Shown: positions 16,011 through 27,016 of the stretch, piece after piece
How positions within the stretch are numbered: the first letter of the stretch is position 1
Layout: every line of letters starts with the position of its first letter
Assembly (NCBI GenBank): GCA_014879945.1
Contig: JACSRE010000130.1
Coordinates: 1 to 38,499, forward strand
DNA: 38,499 nucleotides
Origin: Myxococcus sp.
GTDB lineage: Bacteria; Myxococcota; Myxococcia; Myxococcales; Myxococcaceae
Reading direction: 5' to 3'
Made by a program: the position numbers and the translations under genes
Notes under the pieces: generated by a model
The model's database searches: none
What the model saw: only the letters and a program-made list of their open reading frames with translations
What the model was told of the DNA's origin: nothing

Positions 16011-16540
16011 GGGGTCGCCTCGCGTGGCTGGCGGCGGGCCTGGTGACGGCGTGCCCACCCCAGCCAGCGACCGAGGCGCTCGACGCCGCCGTGCTCGAGC
16101 TCGACGCCGGCCTCGACGGTGGCGCCGACGCCGGGGCCCCGCTGGGGGCGCCGCAGCTGACCATCGCGTGCGAGCCGGCCGACGGGGGGGCCTTCACCGG
16201 GCTCGACGCCGGCGCCACGGTCGACCCGCTGCGCGCGATGACGTTCACCTTCCCCGCCGCGCTCGACGACGTGCGCTTTCGCGTCATGGACTGGAACGAC
16301 GCGGTGGTGCCCAGCGACGACGAGGCCTTCACCGAAGACGGCGGCTACACCTACCGCATGGTCTTCGTGCAGCCGCTGAAGCCGGGGCGCCGCTACGCGC
16401 TGCTGGTGGACTCCGAGACGAAAGACACCTTCTCCGACGCGCTCGGGCGCCAGTACGACGAGCTGCGGGTGCCGTTCCGCGTCTCAGGCGACGTGCAGCC
16501 CGAGCCGGGCGCCCCGAAGAAGAAGAAGCGGCGCAAGTAG
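16007..16540 (+). CDS. lipoprotein with C-terminal lysine tail
   Basis: 177 aa from GTG 16007, overlapping the previous stop by four bases. It has a lipobox signal (RGRLAWLAAGLVTAC, Cys16), then a spacer of Asp/Ala/Gly repeats (LDAGLDGGADAG). A beta-rich domain follows (AMTFTFPAALDDVRFRVMDWND to KPGRRYALLVDSE), similar in style to Ig-like or bacterial Ig-fold (BIG) domains. It ends in KKKKRRK, a highly basic tail unusual for an envelope lipoprotein. No family was recognised. The gene abuts the convergent exonuclease gene with zero spacing. Confidence 0.62.
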   Translation: MRGRLAWLAAGLVTACPPQPATEALDAAVLELDAGLDGGADAGAPLGAPQLTIACEPADGGAFTGLDAGATVDPLRAMTFTFPAALDDVRFRVMDWNDAVVPSDDEAFTEDGGYTYRMVFVQPLKPGRRYALLVDSETKDTFSDALGRQYDELRVPFRVSGDVQPEPGAPKKKKRRK

Positions 16541-17371
16541 TCAGCCCGCGCTCATCACCAACCGAGTGACGTCGTAGAGCACGTCGCCGCGCCCGAAGAT
16601 GGGCTGCCGCTCGAGCTGCCACGCGAACTGCTCCGCCATGCGCCACTGGCACCACTCGAGCACCGAGCGCAGGTTGACCGCGTCGTAGAGGTTGTACTCG
16701 ATGAGAATTCGCAGGGCCGTCAGATCGCCCCGCTCGCTCCACTCCCGCCACAGGCGAATCGCGTCGAAGCCGTTGACGCCCTTGAGGTGCGGCGGCCGGT
16801 GCAGGCTGAGCGCCTCTTCGATGCCCTTGAGCCCGCCCTTGAGGCCGGTGCGCCGCACCAGGAAGCGCAGATCGATGTGCACCAGCGGCCGGGGGAAGCC
16901 GGTCGCCTCGAAGGCCTTCTCGAGCACCGGCACGTCGAACACCGCGCCGTTGAAGGTCACCCAGATGGGGCTCTGCGCCAGGCGCGCCGGCAGGGCCTCC
17001 ATCGAGCGCCCGCGGCGGAAGGTCGCCACGCCCTGCCGATCCATCACGCCCACGACGGTGGGCACGTTGTCGCCGTCGGCCTCGATGTCGAAGAAGGCGG
17101 CCTGCTCGACGAAGTGCGGGTACAGCCGCCAGTGCTCGCGCGGTGACACCAGCGCCGCGAGCGCCGCCAGATCGCGCCTGGCCAGGGCGTCGCGCGCCTC
17201 GGCGATCTTCGCCAGCGTGCCCTCGTCGATGGCCTTCGACATCACCACGCCCCGCGCGGCGGCGGCCTCGAGCTGCGCCCAGGTCTCGTACCCGCGCGCC
17301 CAGAGATCGCGCTCCCGGTAGGGGCCGACGCCCTTCGAGAGCTGAAAGGTGCGCTCGAGGAACCCGCTCAT
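16541..17371 (-). CDS. RNase H-like (YprB/DEDD) exonuclease
   Basis: 276 aa. The core from about residue 90 is an RNase H-fold exonuclease. Exo I is FDIEADG (D95, E97), exo II is FNGAVFD (N141, D146), and exo III is YNLYD (Y226, D230), giving a DEDDy-type metal-binding set. Intermediate conserved parts are VHIDLRF and FDAIRLW. The N-terminal 80 residues are a helix-rich region (LSKGVGPYRERDLWARGYETW) resembling the helix-hairpin opening found in YprB-like proteins. It probably degrades single-stranded nucleic acid. Its ATG overlaps the Nudix gene by four bases, so they are co-translated. Confidence 0.8.
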   Translation of the reverse strand: MSGFLERTFQLSKGVGPYRERDLWARGYETWAQLEAAAARGVVMSKAIDEGTLAKIAEARDALARRDLAALAALVSPREHWRLYPHFVEQAAFFDIEADGDNVPTVVGVMDRQGVATFRRGRSMEALPARLAQSPIWVTFNGAVFDVPVLEKAFEATGFPRPLVHIDLRFLVRRTGLKGGLKGIEEALSLHRPPHLKGVNGFDAIRLWREWSERGDLTALRILIEYNLYDAVNLRSVLEWCQWRMAEQFAWQLERQPIFGRGDVLYDVTRLVMSAG

Positions 17372-17778
17372 CGCGTCGGCACGTCACCCGTCGCCAGGGC
17401 GTCGAGCAGCGGCAGGTCGGCCTCACAGAACGGCAGCTGCTTCATCTCGGCGACGTCGGCGAAGCGCAGCGCCTGGGCCCCCAGCGGCCTCGGCTGCCCC
17501 TGGGTGATCTCGGCGGCGAAGAGCTCGAGCTCGACGGTGAGATCGGCGTAGGCGTGCACCGTGCTCCACAGCTTGCGCCCCACCGCGAGGCCGACGTCGA
17601 GCTCTTCGCGGCACTCCCGCGCCAGCGCCTGCGCCTCGGACTCACCGGGCTCGATCTTCCCGCCGGGGAACTCCCAGAGGTTGGCGCGGCTGGCCCCGGG
17701 CAAGCGCTGCTGAACGAGGAAGCGGCGCGGATCGGTCGGGTCGGCGATGAGGCCGGCGACCACCCGAACGCGCTTCAT
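17368..17778 (-). CDS. MutT-family Nudix hydrolase
   Basis: 136 aa. The Nudix box is G40-X5-E46-X7-R54-E55-C-R-E58-E59-L-D-V within GGKIEPGESEAQALARECREELDV. The usual final Gly is Asp, a change seen in other active members. The fold and length match MutT/NudG-type enzymes, which hydrolyse oxidised or modified nucleotides such as 8-oxo-dGTP. The substrate is not proven. It overlaps bamB upstream and the exonuclease gene downstream by four bases each, so all three are coupled. A nucleotide-pool cleaner next to an exonuclease fits DNA maintenance. Confidence 0.87.
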   Translation of the reverse strand: MKRVRVVAGLIADPTDPRRFLVQQRLPGASRANLWEFPGGKIEPGESEAQALARECREELDVGLAVGRKLWSTVHAYADLTVELELFAAEITQGQPRPLGAQALRFADVAEMKQLPFCEADLPLLDALATGDVPTR

Positions 17779-18974
17779 CCACCGCTCCCGATCATCTGCA
17801 GGGCGAACAGCGTGCCCAGGTTGGTCAACACGTACAGGCGGTTGCCGTCACGCGCCGAGACGAAGCGGGTGGGCGTGGCGGTGACGCCGCGGCCCGGGTT
17901 CCACGCCGCGCGCACCTTCCCCACCGTCGGGTCGACGAAGGCCAGCGCCGTCGAGGTGGGCACCACGAGGTAGCCGCGCGTCATCACCGGCGGGCGGCCG
18001 GCGTTGTTCAGCTTGCCCTTCGAGGTGCGATCCGAGAGGTCGAGGCTCCACAGCGCCTTGCCGCCGCGGCTGTCGAGGGCCGTCAGGGTGCCGTCGCCGG
18101 TGGCGAACAGCACCGCGCCGCGCAGCAGCAGCGAGGTCACGCCGGCGCGCGCCGACGCCCAGAGGATGTCGCCCGTCTTGGCGTCGAGGCCGTACACCCC
18201 GTCCTTGTAGCTGGCGGCGTAGAGGTGGCCGTCTTCGTCGAGCACCGGCGTGGAGTCGACGTCCTTGAACTGCTGGCCACCCGAGATCGTCAGCTTGCGC
18301 TCCCAGCGGGCCACGCCGTCGTCGAGGCCCACCGCCGCGAGGAAGCCGTCGGCGAAGCCCGCGTAGGCGAGGCCCTCGTGGACGACCGGCGCCGACGCGC
18401 CCCGCACCGAGAACCCCTGCGGCATGTCGCGCTTGTACTGCCACACCCACTTGCCCTCGGTCGCGTCCACGGCGAACAGGGTGTCTTGCGACGACATCAC
18501 CAGCACGCGCCCGTCGGCCAGCACTGGCGTGGTGATGAGCTCCTCGTTCGACTTGAACTCCCACACCAGCTCGCCCGAGAGCACGCGAATCGCGTACAGC
18601 GAGCCGTCGCCGCCCGGCACGTACGCGACGCCCTGAAAGACGCCGGCGCCCGAGAAGAAGCGGCCCAGGGTCTTCTTCTCCCACAGCAGGCTGCCGTCCA
18701 CCGGCGAGAGGCACCTGATGGCGCCGTCGCGGGTGGTGACGATGATGCGCTCGGTGTCGGGGTCGATGGCGGGCTTCGCCGTCTCGCGCGGCTGGTACTC
18801 GAGCAGCTCGCCCTTCACCAACGGGCGATGCCACTCCACCTGCCAGAGGGCGGGTGGGCTGACCTGCGCCACCTGCACCGGCATGGTGGGATCGTTCGAG
18901 AGCGGTATCGCCTTGCAGCCGGCGGCGCCGACCACCAGCGCCAGCACCCCGAGCGCGCGCAGCGGCATCGTCAC
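17775..18974 (-). CDS. bamB: outer membrane assembly lipoprotein BamB (PQQ-like beta-propeller)
   Basis: 399 aa. It has a lipobox (VGAAGC, Cys20), then repeated PQQ-like beta-propeller blades containing 'G--W' and 'A-d--G' units: DGAIRCLSPVDGSLLWE, DGSLYAIRVLSGELVWEF, DTLFAVDATEGKWVWQY, DGVYGLDAKTGDILWAS, DGTLTALDSRGGKALWSLD. BamB binds BamA and helps insert outer-membrane barrels. The GTG at 18974 overlaps the stop of the YfgM-like gene by four bases; ATG 18968 is an alternative. The yfgM-bamB order matches E. coli, although der does not follow here. A different PQQ-propeller lipoprotein is possible, but the gene order supports BamB. Confidence 0.83.
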   Translation of the reverse strand: MTMPLRALGVLALVVGAAGCKAIPLSNDPTMPVQVAQVSPPALWQVEWHRPLVKGELLEYQPRETAKPAIDPDTERIIVTTRDGAIRCLSPVDGSLLWEKKTLGRFFSGAGVFQGVAYVPGGDGSLYAIRVLSGELVWEFKSNEELITTPVLADGRVLVMSSQDTLFAVDATEGKWVWQYKRDMPQGFSVRGASAPVVHEGLAYAGFADGFLAAVGLDDGVARWERKLTISGGQQFKDVDSTPVLDEDGHLYAASYKDGVYGLDAKTGDILWASARAGVTSLLLRGAVLFATGDGTLTALDSRGGKALWSLDLSDRTSKGKLNNAGRPPVMTRGYLVVPTSTALAFVDPTVGKVRAAWNPGRGVTATPTRFVSARDGNRLYVLTNLGTLFALQMIGSGG

Positions 18975-19765
18975 TTGCCCGCGTCAACGGCCGCGGCGGG
19001 CGCAGCAGCGGCAGCCGGCACGGCGACCCCCTTGGCGGCGAGCAGCGCGATGCGCTCCTTCGCCAGCCGGGCCGCCGACGAGTCAGCCGCCGAGGCGGTG
19101 ACCTCGCTGTAGCGCTTCATGGCGCCGTTCAGATCGCTCTTCTTCTCGAGCATGCGCGCCGAGTGGTACAGGCCCATGCCCTTCATGAAGTCGGACTTGT
19201 TCTCTTGCGAGAGCTTCTCGAAGGCGGCGGCGGCCTCGTCGGTCTTGCCCAGCGCCTCGAGCGCGTAGCCGCGGGTCTCGAACGCGATGGGCCGCAGCAC
19301 GTCGTTCTGGTCGGCCTCCTTGAGGAACTCCTCCGAGAGCTTGAGCGCATCGTCGGCCTTGCCCTGCCGCAGCAGCGCCTGGGCGAGGGGCAGCGCGGCG
19401 GCGGTCGCCGTCTGGTTGCTCTTGTAGTCCGCGCGGAAGGCGGTGAGCTTCGCGATGATCGCCTCGTCCTTCTCCTTCTCGGACTTGAAGGGCGCCTCTT
19501 CGTCGGGCTTGGTGGGCGCGGCGGCGTTGGCGTTCACCTCGCGGTCGAGCACCTTCAGCGCGGCGCCGTACTGGTACATCGACGCCTCGTTGCTGCGCTT
19601 GCGCACGTGGCCGACCAGCGCGATGCCGCCGCCGATGCCGACGAAGGCGATCACGCCCAGCACGATGTTGCGCCCGTGCTGCTCGAGGAAGGGCACGGCC
19701 TGCTGCCCGAGCTTCTGCAACTCGTCAGGCGCCCGCAGTTCTTTGAGCTCTTTCTTGGTCGTCAT
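18971..19765 (-). CDS. YfgM-like membrane-anchored TPR protein
   Basis: 264 aa from ATG 19765, the first methionine that gives a normal N-terminus. A 39-base upstream open part is arginine-rich. A single transmembrane segment lies at about 34-53 (IVLGVIAFVGIGGGIALVGH) after a short cytoplasmic tail. The rest is exported and helical, with TPR-like repeats (ADDALKLSEEFLKEAD, RGYALEALGKTDEAAAAFEKL, LYHSARMLEKKSDLNGAMKRYSE). YfgM in E. coli is a periplasmic partner of SecYEG and of chaperones. The C-terminal Ala-rich tail (AVPAAAAAPAAAVDAGK) is low-complexity. It is coupled to bamB. Confidence 0.75.
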   Translation of the reverse strand: MTTKKELKELRAPDELQKLGQQAVPFLEQHGRNIVLGVIAFVGIGGGIALVGHVRKRSNEASMYQYGAALKVLDREVNANAAAPTKPDEEAPFKSEKEKDEAIIAKLTAFRADYKSNQTATAAALPLAQALLRQGKADDALKLSEEFLKEADQNDVLRPIAFETRGYALEALGKTDEAAAAFEKLSQENKSDFMKGMGLYHSARMLEKKSDLNGAMKRYSEVTASAADSSAARLAKERIALLAAKGVAVPAAAAAPAAAVDAGK

Positions 19766-19829
19766 GTCGGCCGGGCTTCTCGCGCCCCTCGCCCGGCGTG
19801 TCAACCTCTGACAATGACTCCAAAAAGCC

Positions 19830-20342
19830 TCAGCTGCGGTGCAGGTGGCCGCCGGGGCCCTCGAGGCGGCTGAGCTGGCGGTGCAAGGTGACCAGCTCGA
19901 GCTCGCGCTCGGTGAGGAGCTCGAAGGCCTGCTGCCCGTAGCGCCGAATGAAGCCCGAGAAGTCGCCCAGGCGGGCCAGCTCGCCAGAGGCGCGGGCCAG
20001 GAGCGCGCGCTCCTTCTCGGGCTCGGGCTGCTGGTGGGCCCGGGCCTGGTGCAGCGCGGCCTCGGCGTCGGCCACCCGCTGCTTCACGGTGAGCCAGGCC
20101 GAGCGCTTGCCGCAGAACTCCGAGACCGGCACCTTGATGCGCTGCTGCGTCAACGGGTCGAGCCCGCTCTCGGCGAGCCCCTTCGCGTGCGCGAAGGCGA
20201 AGCGCCCGGCCCAGCTCGTCTCTGGCGGCTCCCACGTGCTGGCGAGGGCGCCGATCACGGTGCGCTCGTAGACCAGGAACGCGTCGAGCGTGGGCTGGGT
20301 CAGCTGGGCAGAGACGAGGCGGAGGGTCTTCACGTCTGACAT
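19830..20342 (-). CDS. unknown helical protein
   Basis: 170 aa from ATG 20342 (MSDVKTLRL). The frame continues upstream with no sensible N-terminus. Not recognised. It is largely helical and charged (VKQRVADAEAALHQARAHQQPEPEKERALLARASGELARL), probably a short coiled coil around 85-125, with a second helical stretch at the end and a His-rich tip (GGHLHRS). No signal or membrane segment. It lies upstream of the yfgM-like gene in the same direction, and its start faces the kinase gene. Confidence 0.55.
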   Translation of the reverse strand: MSDVKTLRLVSAQLTQPTLDAFLVYERTVIGALASTWEPPETSWAGRFAFAHAKGLAESGLDPLTQQRIKVPVSEFCGKRSAWLTVKQRVADAEAALHQARAHQQPEPEKERALLARASGELARLGDFSGFIRRYGQQAFELLTERELELVTLHRQLSRLEGPGGHLHRS

Positions 20343-20391
20343 GGCGGCCCAAAGCCTAGCGCGGAACATCGGTGGTAGCCGTGGTGCCTTC

Positions 20392-23202
20392 ATGGTTGAA
20401 GGAGGGCCTCCAGCGAGCCCGGTCGCTGGCCTGTTCTCGCGAGCGCGTGTGGCCGACTCACACCCCAAGGACGACCCGCTCTTCGGCGACACGCTGCCGC
20501 CGGCGCGCGGCCCGGCGACCGACCCGGCGCTCGAGGCGACCCACCACTCTGGCGAGCACTCGAACCCGGCGCCGGCGGCCGCCCCGCAGCTCGAAAAGGG
20601 TGAGCCCATCGACCGGTACGTGGTGCTCAATCGTCTCGGCCAGGGCGGCATGGGCGACGTCTACGCCGCGTGGGATCCGGTGCTCGACCGCAAGGTGGCG
20701 CTCAAGCTGCTCAAGGCCGAGCACCAGGCCAGCGGCATCGCCGACGAGCTGCGGCTGCGGCTGATGCGTGAGGCCCAGGCGCTCGCGCGCATGAGCCACC
20801 CCAACGTCGTGACCGTGCATGACGTCGGCATGGTGGACGGGCAGGTCTACGTCGCGATGGAGTTCGTCGAGGGGCAGACCCTGACGAAGTGGCTGGCCGA
20901 GAAGCCGCGGAGCTGGCGTGAGATCCTCGGCGTGTTCCTCGAGGCCGGAGAAGGGCTGGCGGCGGCCCACGACTCGGGCGTCACCCACCGCGACTTCAAG
21001 CCCGACAACGTGGTGATCAGCAAGACCGGCCGGGCGCGCGTGATGGACTTCGGGCTCGCGCACGCCCACGAGAACCAACCCGAGAAGGCGACGGCGCCGC
21101 TCACCGACACGCCCACCGGCTCGATGCGGCGGCGCATCACCCTGCCCGGCATCATGCTCGGCACGCCCGCCTACATGTCGCCCGAGGCGATGTACGGGCA
21201 GCAGACCGACCCGCGCAGCGACGAGTTCAGCTTCGCGATCGCGCTCTACGAGGCGCTCTACGGGTACCGCCCCTTCGAGGGAGAGACCGCGCCCGCCGTG
21301 GCCGCCGAGATCCAGCTCGGCCGGGTCCGCGCGCCGCCCCGCAAGACGGCGGTGCCCCGGCGCATCTTCCAGCTGCTGCAGAAGGCCCTGCGCACCAACC
21401 CCGACGAGCGCTTCCAGACGCTGCGCGCGCTGCTGCTCCAGCTGGGCCGGCGGCGCTCGTCGCGCACCAGACGGCTGGCGACGATCGGCGTGGCGAGCCT
21501 GGCCACCTTCGCCCTGGTGCTGGTGGTGGTGCTCTCACGGCGCGAGGCGCAGCGGTGCGCCGGGGTGTCGACGCGGCTGACCGGCGTGTGGGACGAGAAG
21601 GCGAAACACGAGGCGCGCGCGGCCTTCAAGCGCTCGAGCCAACCCTGGGCGATGGCGGGCTGGGCCGAGACCGAGCGCCTGATGGACGCGTGGGGCCGGC
21701 GGTGGGTCGAGCGGCGCAAGGCGGCCTGCGAGGCCTCTGACGGGCGCGCCGACGAGCGCCTGGGGCAGTCGATCGTCTGCCTGAGCAGGCGGCTGGCCGA
21801 CTTCGACGCGACCGCCCAGCTCCTGCGCAGGGCCGATGACGAGATCGTCGAGCGCGCCGTGTCGCTCACCGCCGCGCTCCCGACCTTGACCGCGTGCGAT
21901 CACGCCGCGCCCGTGGTGGCGACCGACGAGGGCGACGAGCTCCGCAAGGGCCTGGCCGGCGTGCGCGCGCTCATCGACGCGGGCAAGCTGCGCGAGGCGC
22001 GCGAGCGGATCGCCCAGGTGACGCGGCAGGCCTCGAAGCAGGACGCCGCCGACGCGCTGGCCGAGGCGACGTGGCTGAGCGCGCGGCTCTCTGCGGCCGA
22101 GCTCGACTTCACGCGGGCCGACCAGCTCGCCGAAGACGCGATCCTCCTGGCGCAGCAGCACCAGTCCGACGAGCTCGCCGCGCGCGCCTGGGTCGACCGC
22201 GTGGGCTTCGCCGGCGCCAGCGACCTCGATCTCCAGGACGCCGAGCGCTGGGCCCGGTACGCGCGGGTGGCCGTCAACCGCTTCGGCGCGCCGCGGGAGC
22301 TCGAGGCCTCGCTGGCGAACAACGAGGCGGTGCTGCGCGCGCGCCAGGGGCGACACGACGAGGCGCTGGCGCTCCACCAGCGGGCCCTCTCACTGCGCGA
22401 AGCCGTCTTCGGGCCCGAGTCGCCGCTCGCCGCCCGCAGCCACGGCAACCTCGGCATCACCCTGCGCAGCATGGGGCGCTCCGCCGAGGCGATCGGCGAG
22501 TTCAAGCGCGCGCTCGCGATCGAGGAGCAGGTGCTCGCCCCGCTCCACCCGGCCGTCGCCGACACGCTGAACAACCTCGCCAACGCCCTGCACGCAGAGG
22601 GCACGCAGAGCGCCGCGGCCATCGAGGCGCTCGAGCGCTCCTTGCGCATTCGTGAACAGGCCTACGGCGCCGAGAGCCCGAAGGTCGCGCAGTCTCTCTC
22701 GAACCTGGGCGCGGTGTTGCTCGACGCGGACAAGCCGCAGCAGGCCCTCGAGGCGCTGCGGAAGGCGCTGGCGATCAAGGAGCGCGCCGCTGGGCCTCGC
22801 GCGCTGACGGTCGCGGTGACGCTCACCAACCTCGCGACGGCGCAGCGCAGAACCGGCGCGCTCGACGCAGCCATCGCGTCCGACACCCGCGCCCTCGAGA
22901 TCCGCAAGGCCGCCCTGGGCCCCGCCAGCCCCGAGCTGACGCGCAACCTCACCGGCCTTGGAGCGACCCGCCTGCTCGAGGGCAACCTCAGCGCGGCGCG
23001 CGGGCACCTCGAGCAGGCGCTCGCGCTGGCTGCCGCGAGCTCGATCGAGCGCGGCGACGCGGCGCTCCTCCTGGCGAAGGCGTTGGGCGCCACGCAGCGC
23101 GCGCGCGCCGTCGAGCTGATCGATGACGCGCTGGCGAGCTGGCCGCCGACGTACGACTCCCGCGCCGAGGCCCAGGCGCTGCGGGAGCGCCTGCTGCGGT
23201 GA
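20392..23202 (+). CDS. serine/threonine protein kinase with TPR sensor domain
   Basis: 936 aa from ATG 20392; the in-frame ATG at 20341 is possible but would overlap the opposing start codon. Cytoplasmic kinase domain at about 75-350: glycine loop GQGGMGDV (83-90), K105, E127, THRDFKPDN catalytic loop (D201), DFG (219-221) and SPE (263-265). A single transmembrane helix (about 362-381, LATIGVASLATFALVLVVVL) is followed by a large outer domain of TPR repeats. The last about 250 residues hold five TPR_12-like units such as ALHQRALSLREAVFGPESPLAARSHGNLG. Myxobacteria have many such Pkn kinases. Its signal and targets are unknown. Two decayed copies of its 3' end follow. Confidence 0.92.
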   Translation: MVEGGPPASPVAGLFSRARVADSHPKDDPLFGDTLPPARGPATDPALEATHHSGEHSNPAPAAAPQLEKGEPIDRYVVLNRLGQGGMGDVYAAWDPVLDRKVALKLLKAEHQASGIADELRLRLMREAQALARMSHPNVVTVHDVGMVDGQVYVAMEFVEGQTLTKWLAEKPRSWREILGVFLEAGEGLAAAHDSGVTHRDFKPDNVVISKTGRARVMDFGLAHAHENQPEKATAPLTDTPTGSMRRRITLPGIMLGTPAYMSPEAMYGQQTDPRSDEFSFAIALYEALYGYRPFEGETAPAVAAEIQLGRVRAPPRKTAVPRRIFQLLQKALRTNPDERFQTLRALLLQLGRRRSSRTRRLATIGVASLATFALVLVVVLSRREAQRCAGVSTRLTGVWDEKAKHEARAAFKRSSQPWAMAGWAETERLMDAWGRRWVERRKAACEASDGRADERLGQSIVCLSRRLADFDATAQLLRRADDEIVERAVSLTAALPTLTACDHAAPVVATDEGDELRKGLAGVRALIDAGKLREARERIAQVTRQASKQDAADALAEATWLSARLSAAELDFTRADQLAEDAILLAQQHQSDELAARAWVDRVGFAGASDLDLQDAERWARYARVAVNRFGAPRELEASLANNEAVLRARQGRHDEALALHQRALSLREAVFGPESPLAARSHGNLGITLRSMGRSAEAIGEFKRALAIEEQVLAPLHPAVADTLNNLANALHAEGTQSAAAIEALERSLRIREQAYGAESPKVAQSLSNLGAVLLDADKPQQALEALRKALAIKERAAGPRALTVAVTLTNLATAQRRTGALDAAIASDTRALEIRKAALGPASPELTRNLTGLGATRLLEGNLSAARGHLEQALALAAASSIERGDAALLLAKALGATQRARAVELIDDALASWPPTYDSRAEAQALRERLLR

Positions 23203-23421
23203 GCCGCCGGGATCGTGAAGGCGCCCGGCGGTGATCGATGACGCGCTGGCGGGCTGGCCTCGGCGTGTGACTCCCGCGCCGGGGCCCTGGCGCTGCGGCA
23301 ACGCCTGCCGAGGTGAGCGGGGTGTTCGACATGGTTGGCGAGGTGCCCTCGACGCTCGACCCCCGCGGCGAGGCGCAGGTGCTGCGGCCGCGCCCGCTGA
23401 GGTGAGCAGCCAGGGCGGTGA
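23203..23421 (+). repeat. two degenerate tandem copies of the kinase gene 3' end
   Basis: Starting about 30 bases after the kinase stop, the DNA repeats the last about 85 bases of the kinase gene. The parent word GATCGATGACGCGCTGGCG (23118) recurs identically at 23233. The segment ending in the stop recurs with stops at 23314-23316 and, in a more decayed second copy, at 23403-23405. The parent stop is 23200-23202, so offsets are 114 and 89 bases. The copies contain frameshifts and substitutions and code for no sensible protein. Tandem duplication followed by decay is inferred. Confidence 0.72.
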
Positions 23422-23454
23422 ATGAACCCGGCGGGTGACCGTCGAGGGCGCGCC

Positions 23455-24147
23455 ATGAACTCGAGGGTGCTCTGTTGTGTCGTCGCCCTGGCCGTCGCGG
23501 GCTGTCACGCCGTGCGCGCCAGCAGCCCCGTCGCCGGCACCCGCGCACAGCTGGCCGACGCGACCCGTGCGGTGGCGACCCGTCTGGGGTGGGAGGCCCA
23601 CCTCGCAGACTCGGGCCAGCTCGTGCTCATCACGACGCCCAACGGAGTGATGACGGTCGAGCCCCGGGACAACGCCCTGAACGCGACCAGCCTTCACTCG
23701 GAGCTCAACGAGCTCGATCTCCTCGCGGCCGCGGTCGAGAACGAGCTGACGGGCCGACGCGGCGAGGCGCTGACGACGCGCTCGGGGCCGCTGGCGGTGG
23801 GCCTCGGGGCCGTCATCCCCTTCGTGTCGACGCTCTACCTGGGCTCGAACGACCCCGTCGCTGCGTCGATGGGCCTCTCCTTCGGCAGCTCCATGGCGCT
23901 GCACGTCGCGATGGACCTGGTGGCCGTGCAGATGGCGTGGCTCGCGCTCTCCGACGCCAGGGGCCCGCTCGAGCGGTGGGTGTTCGTGAGCTACGCCATC
24001 ACCGCAGCCGTCGCCAACCGCGTCATCGCGATCGTCAACGGGGTTCGGGTCGTCGACCAGCGAAACGCCTGGGCCGCCTCGGGCGTCGAGGTGCCCACGG
24101 CCGCGCAGCTCGATCGCGCGACCGAGCTCCGACGCGTGCTGTGGTGA
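23455..24147 (+). CDS. lipoprotein with two to three hydrophobic segments
   Basis: 230 aa from ATG 23455, chosen because it places a lipobox (MNSRVLCCVVALAVAGC, Cys17) at the N-terminus. The frame extends 33 bases upstream without one. The body is not recognised. Its hydrophobic segments (SGPLAVGLGAVIPFVSTLYLG, SFGSSMALHVAMDLVAVQMAWLAL) could be membrane-inserted or buried, which is unusual for a lipoprotein. The stop lies four bases from the stop of the convergent PilZ-Hsp70 gene. Function unknown. Confidence 0.6.
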   Translation: MNSRVLCCVVALAVAGCHAVRASSPVAGTRAQLADATRAVATRLGWEAHLADSGQLVLITTPNGVMTVEPRDNALNATSLHSELNELDLLAAAVENELTGRRGEALTTRSGPLAVGLGAVIPFVSTLYLGSNDPVAASMGLSFGSSMALHVAMDLVAVQMAWLALSDARGPLERWVFVSYAITAAVANRVIAIVNGVRVVDQRNAWAASGVEVPTAAQLDRATELRRVLW

Positions 24148-24151
24148 CGCG

Positions 24152-26977
<2,826 letters not shown>

Positions 26978-27016
26978 CCCGCGAGTGTAGGCCGCTTCGG
27001 GCGCGCGCTCGAACAA

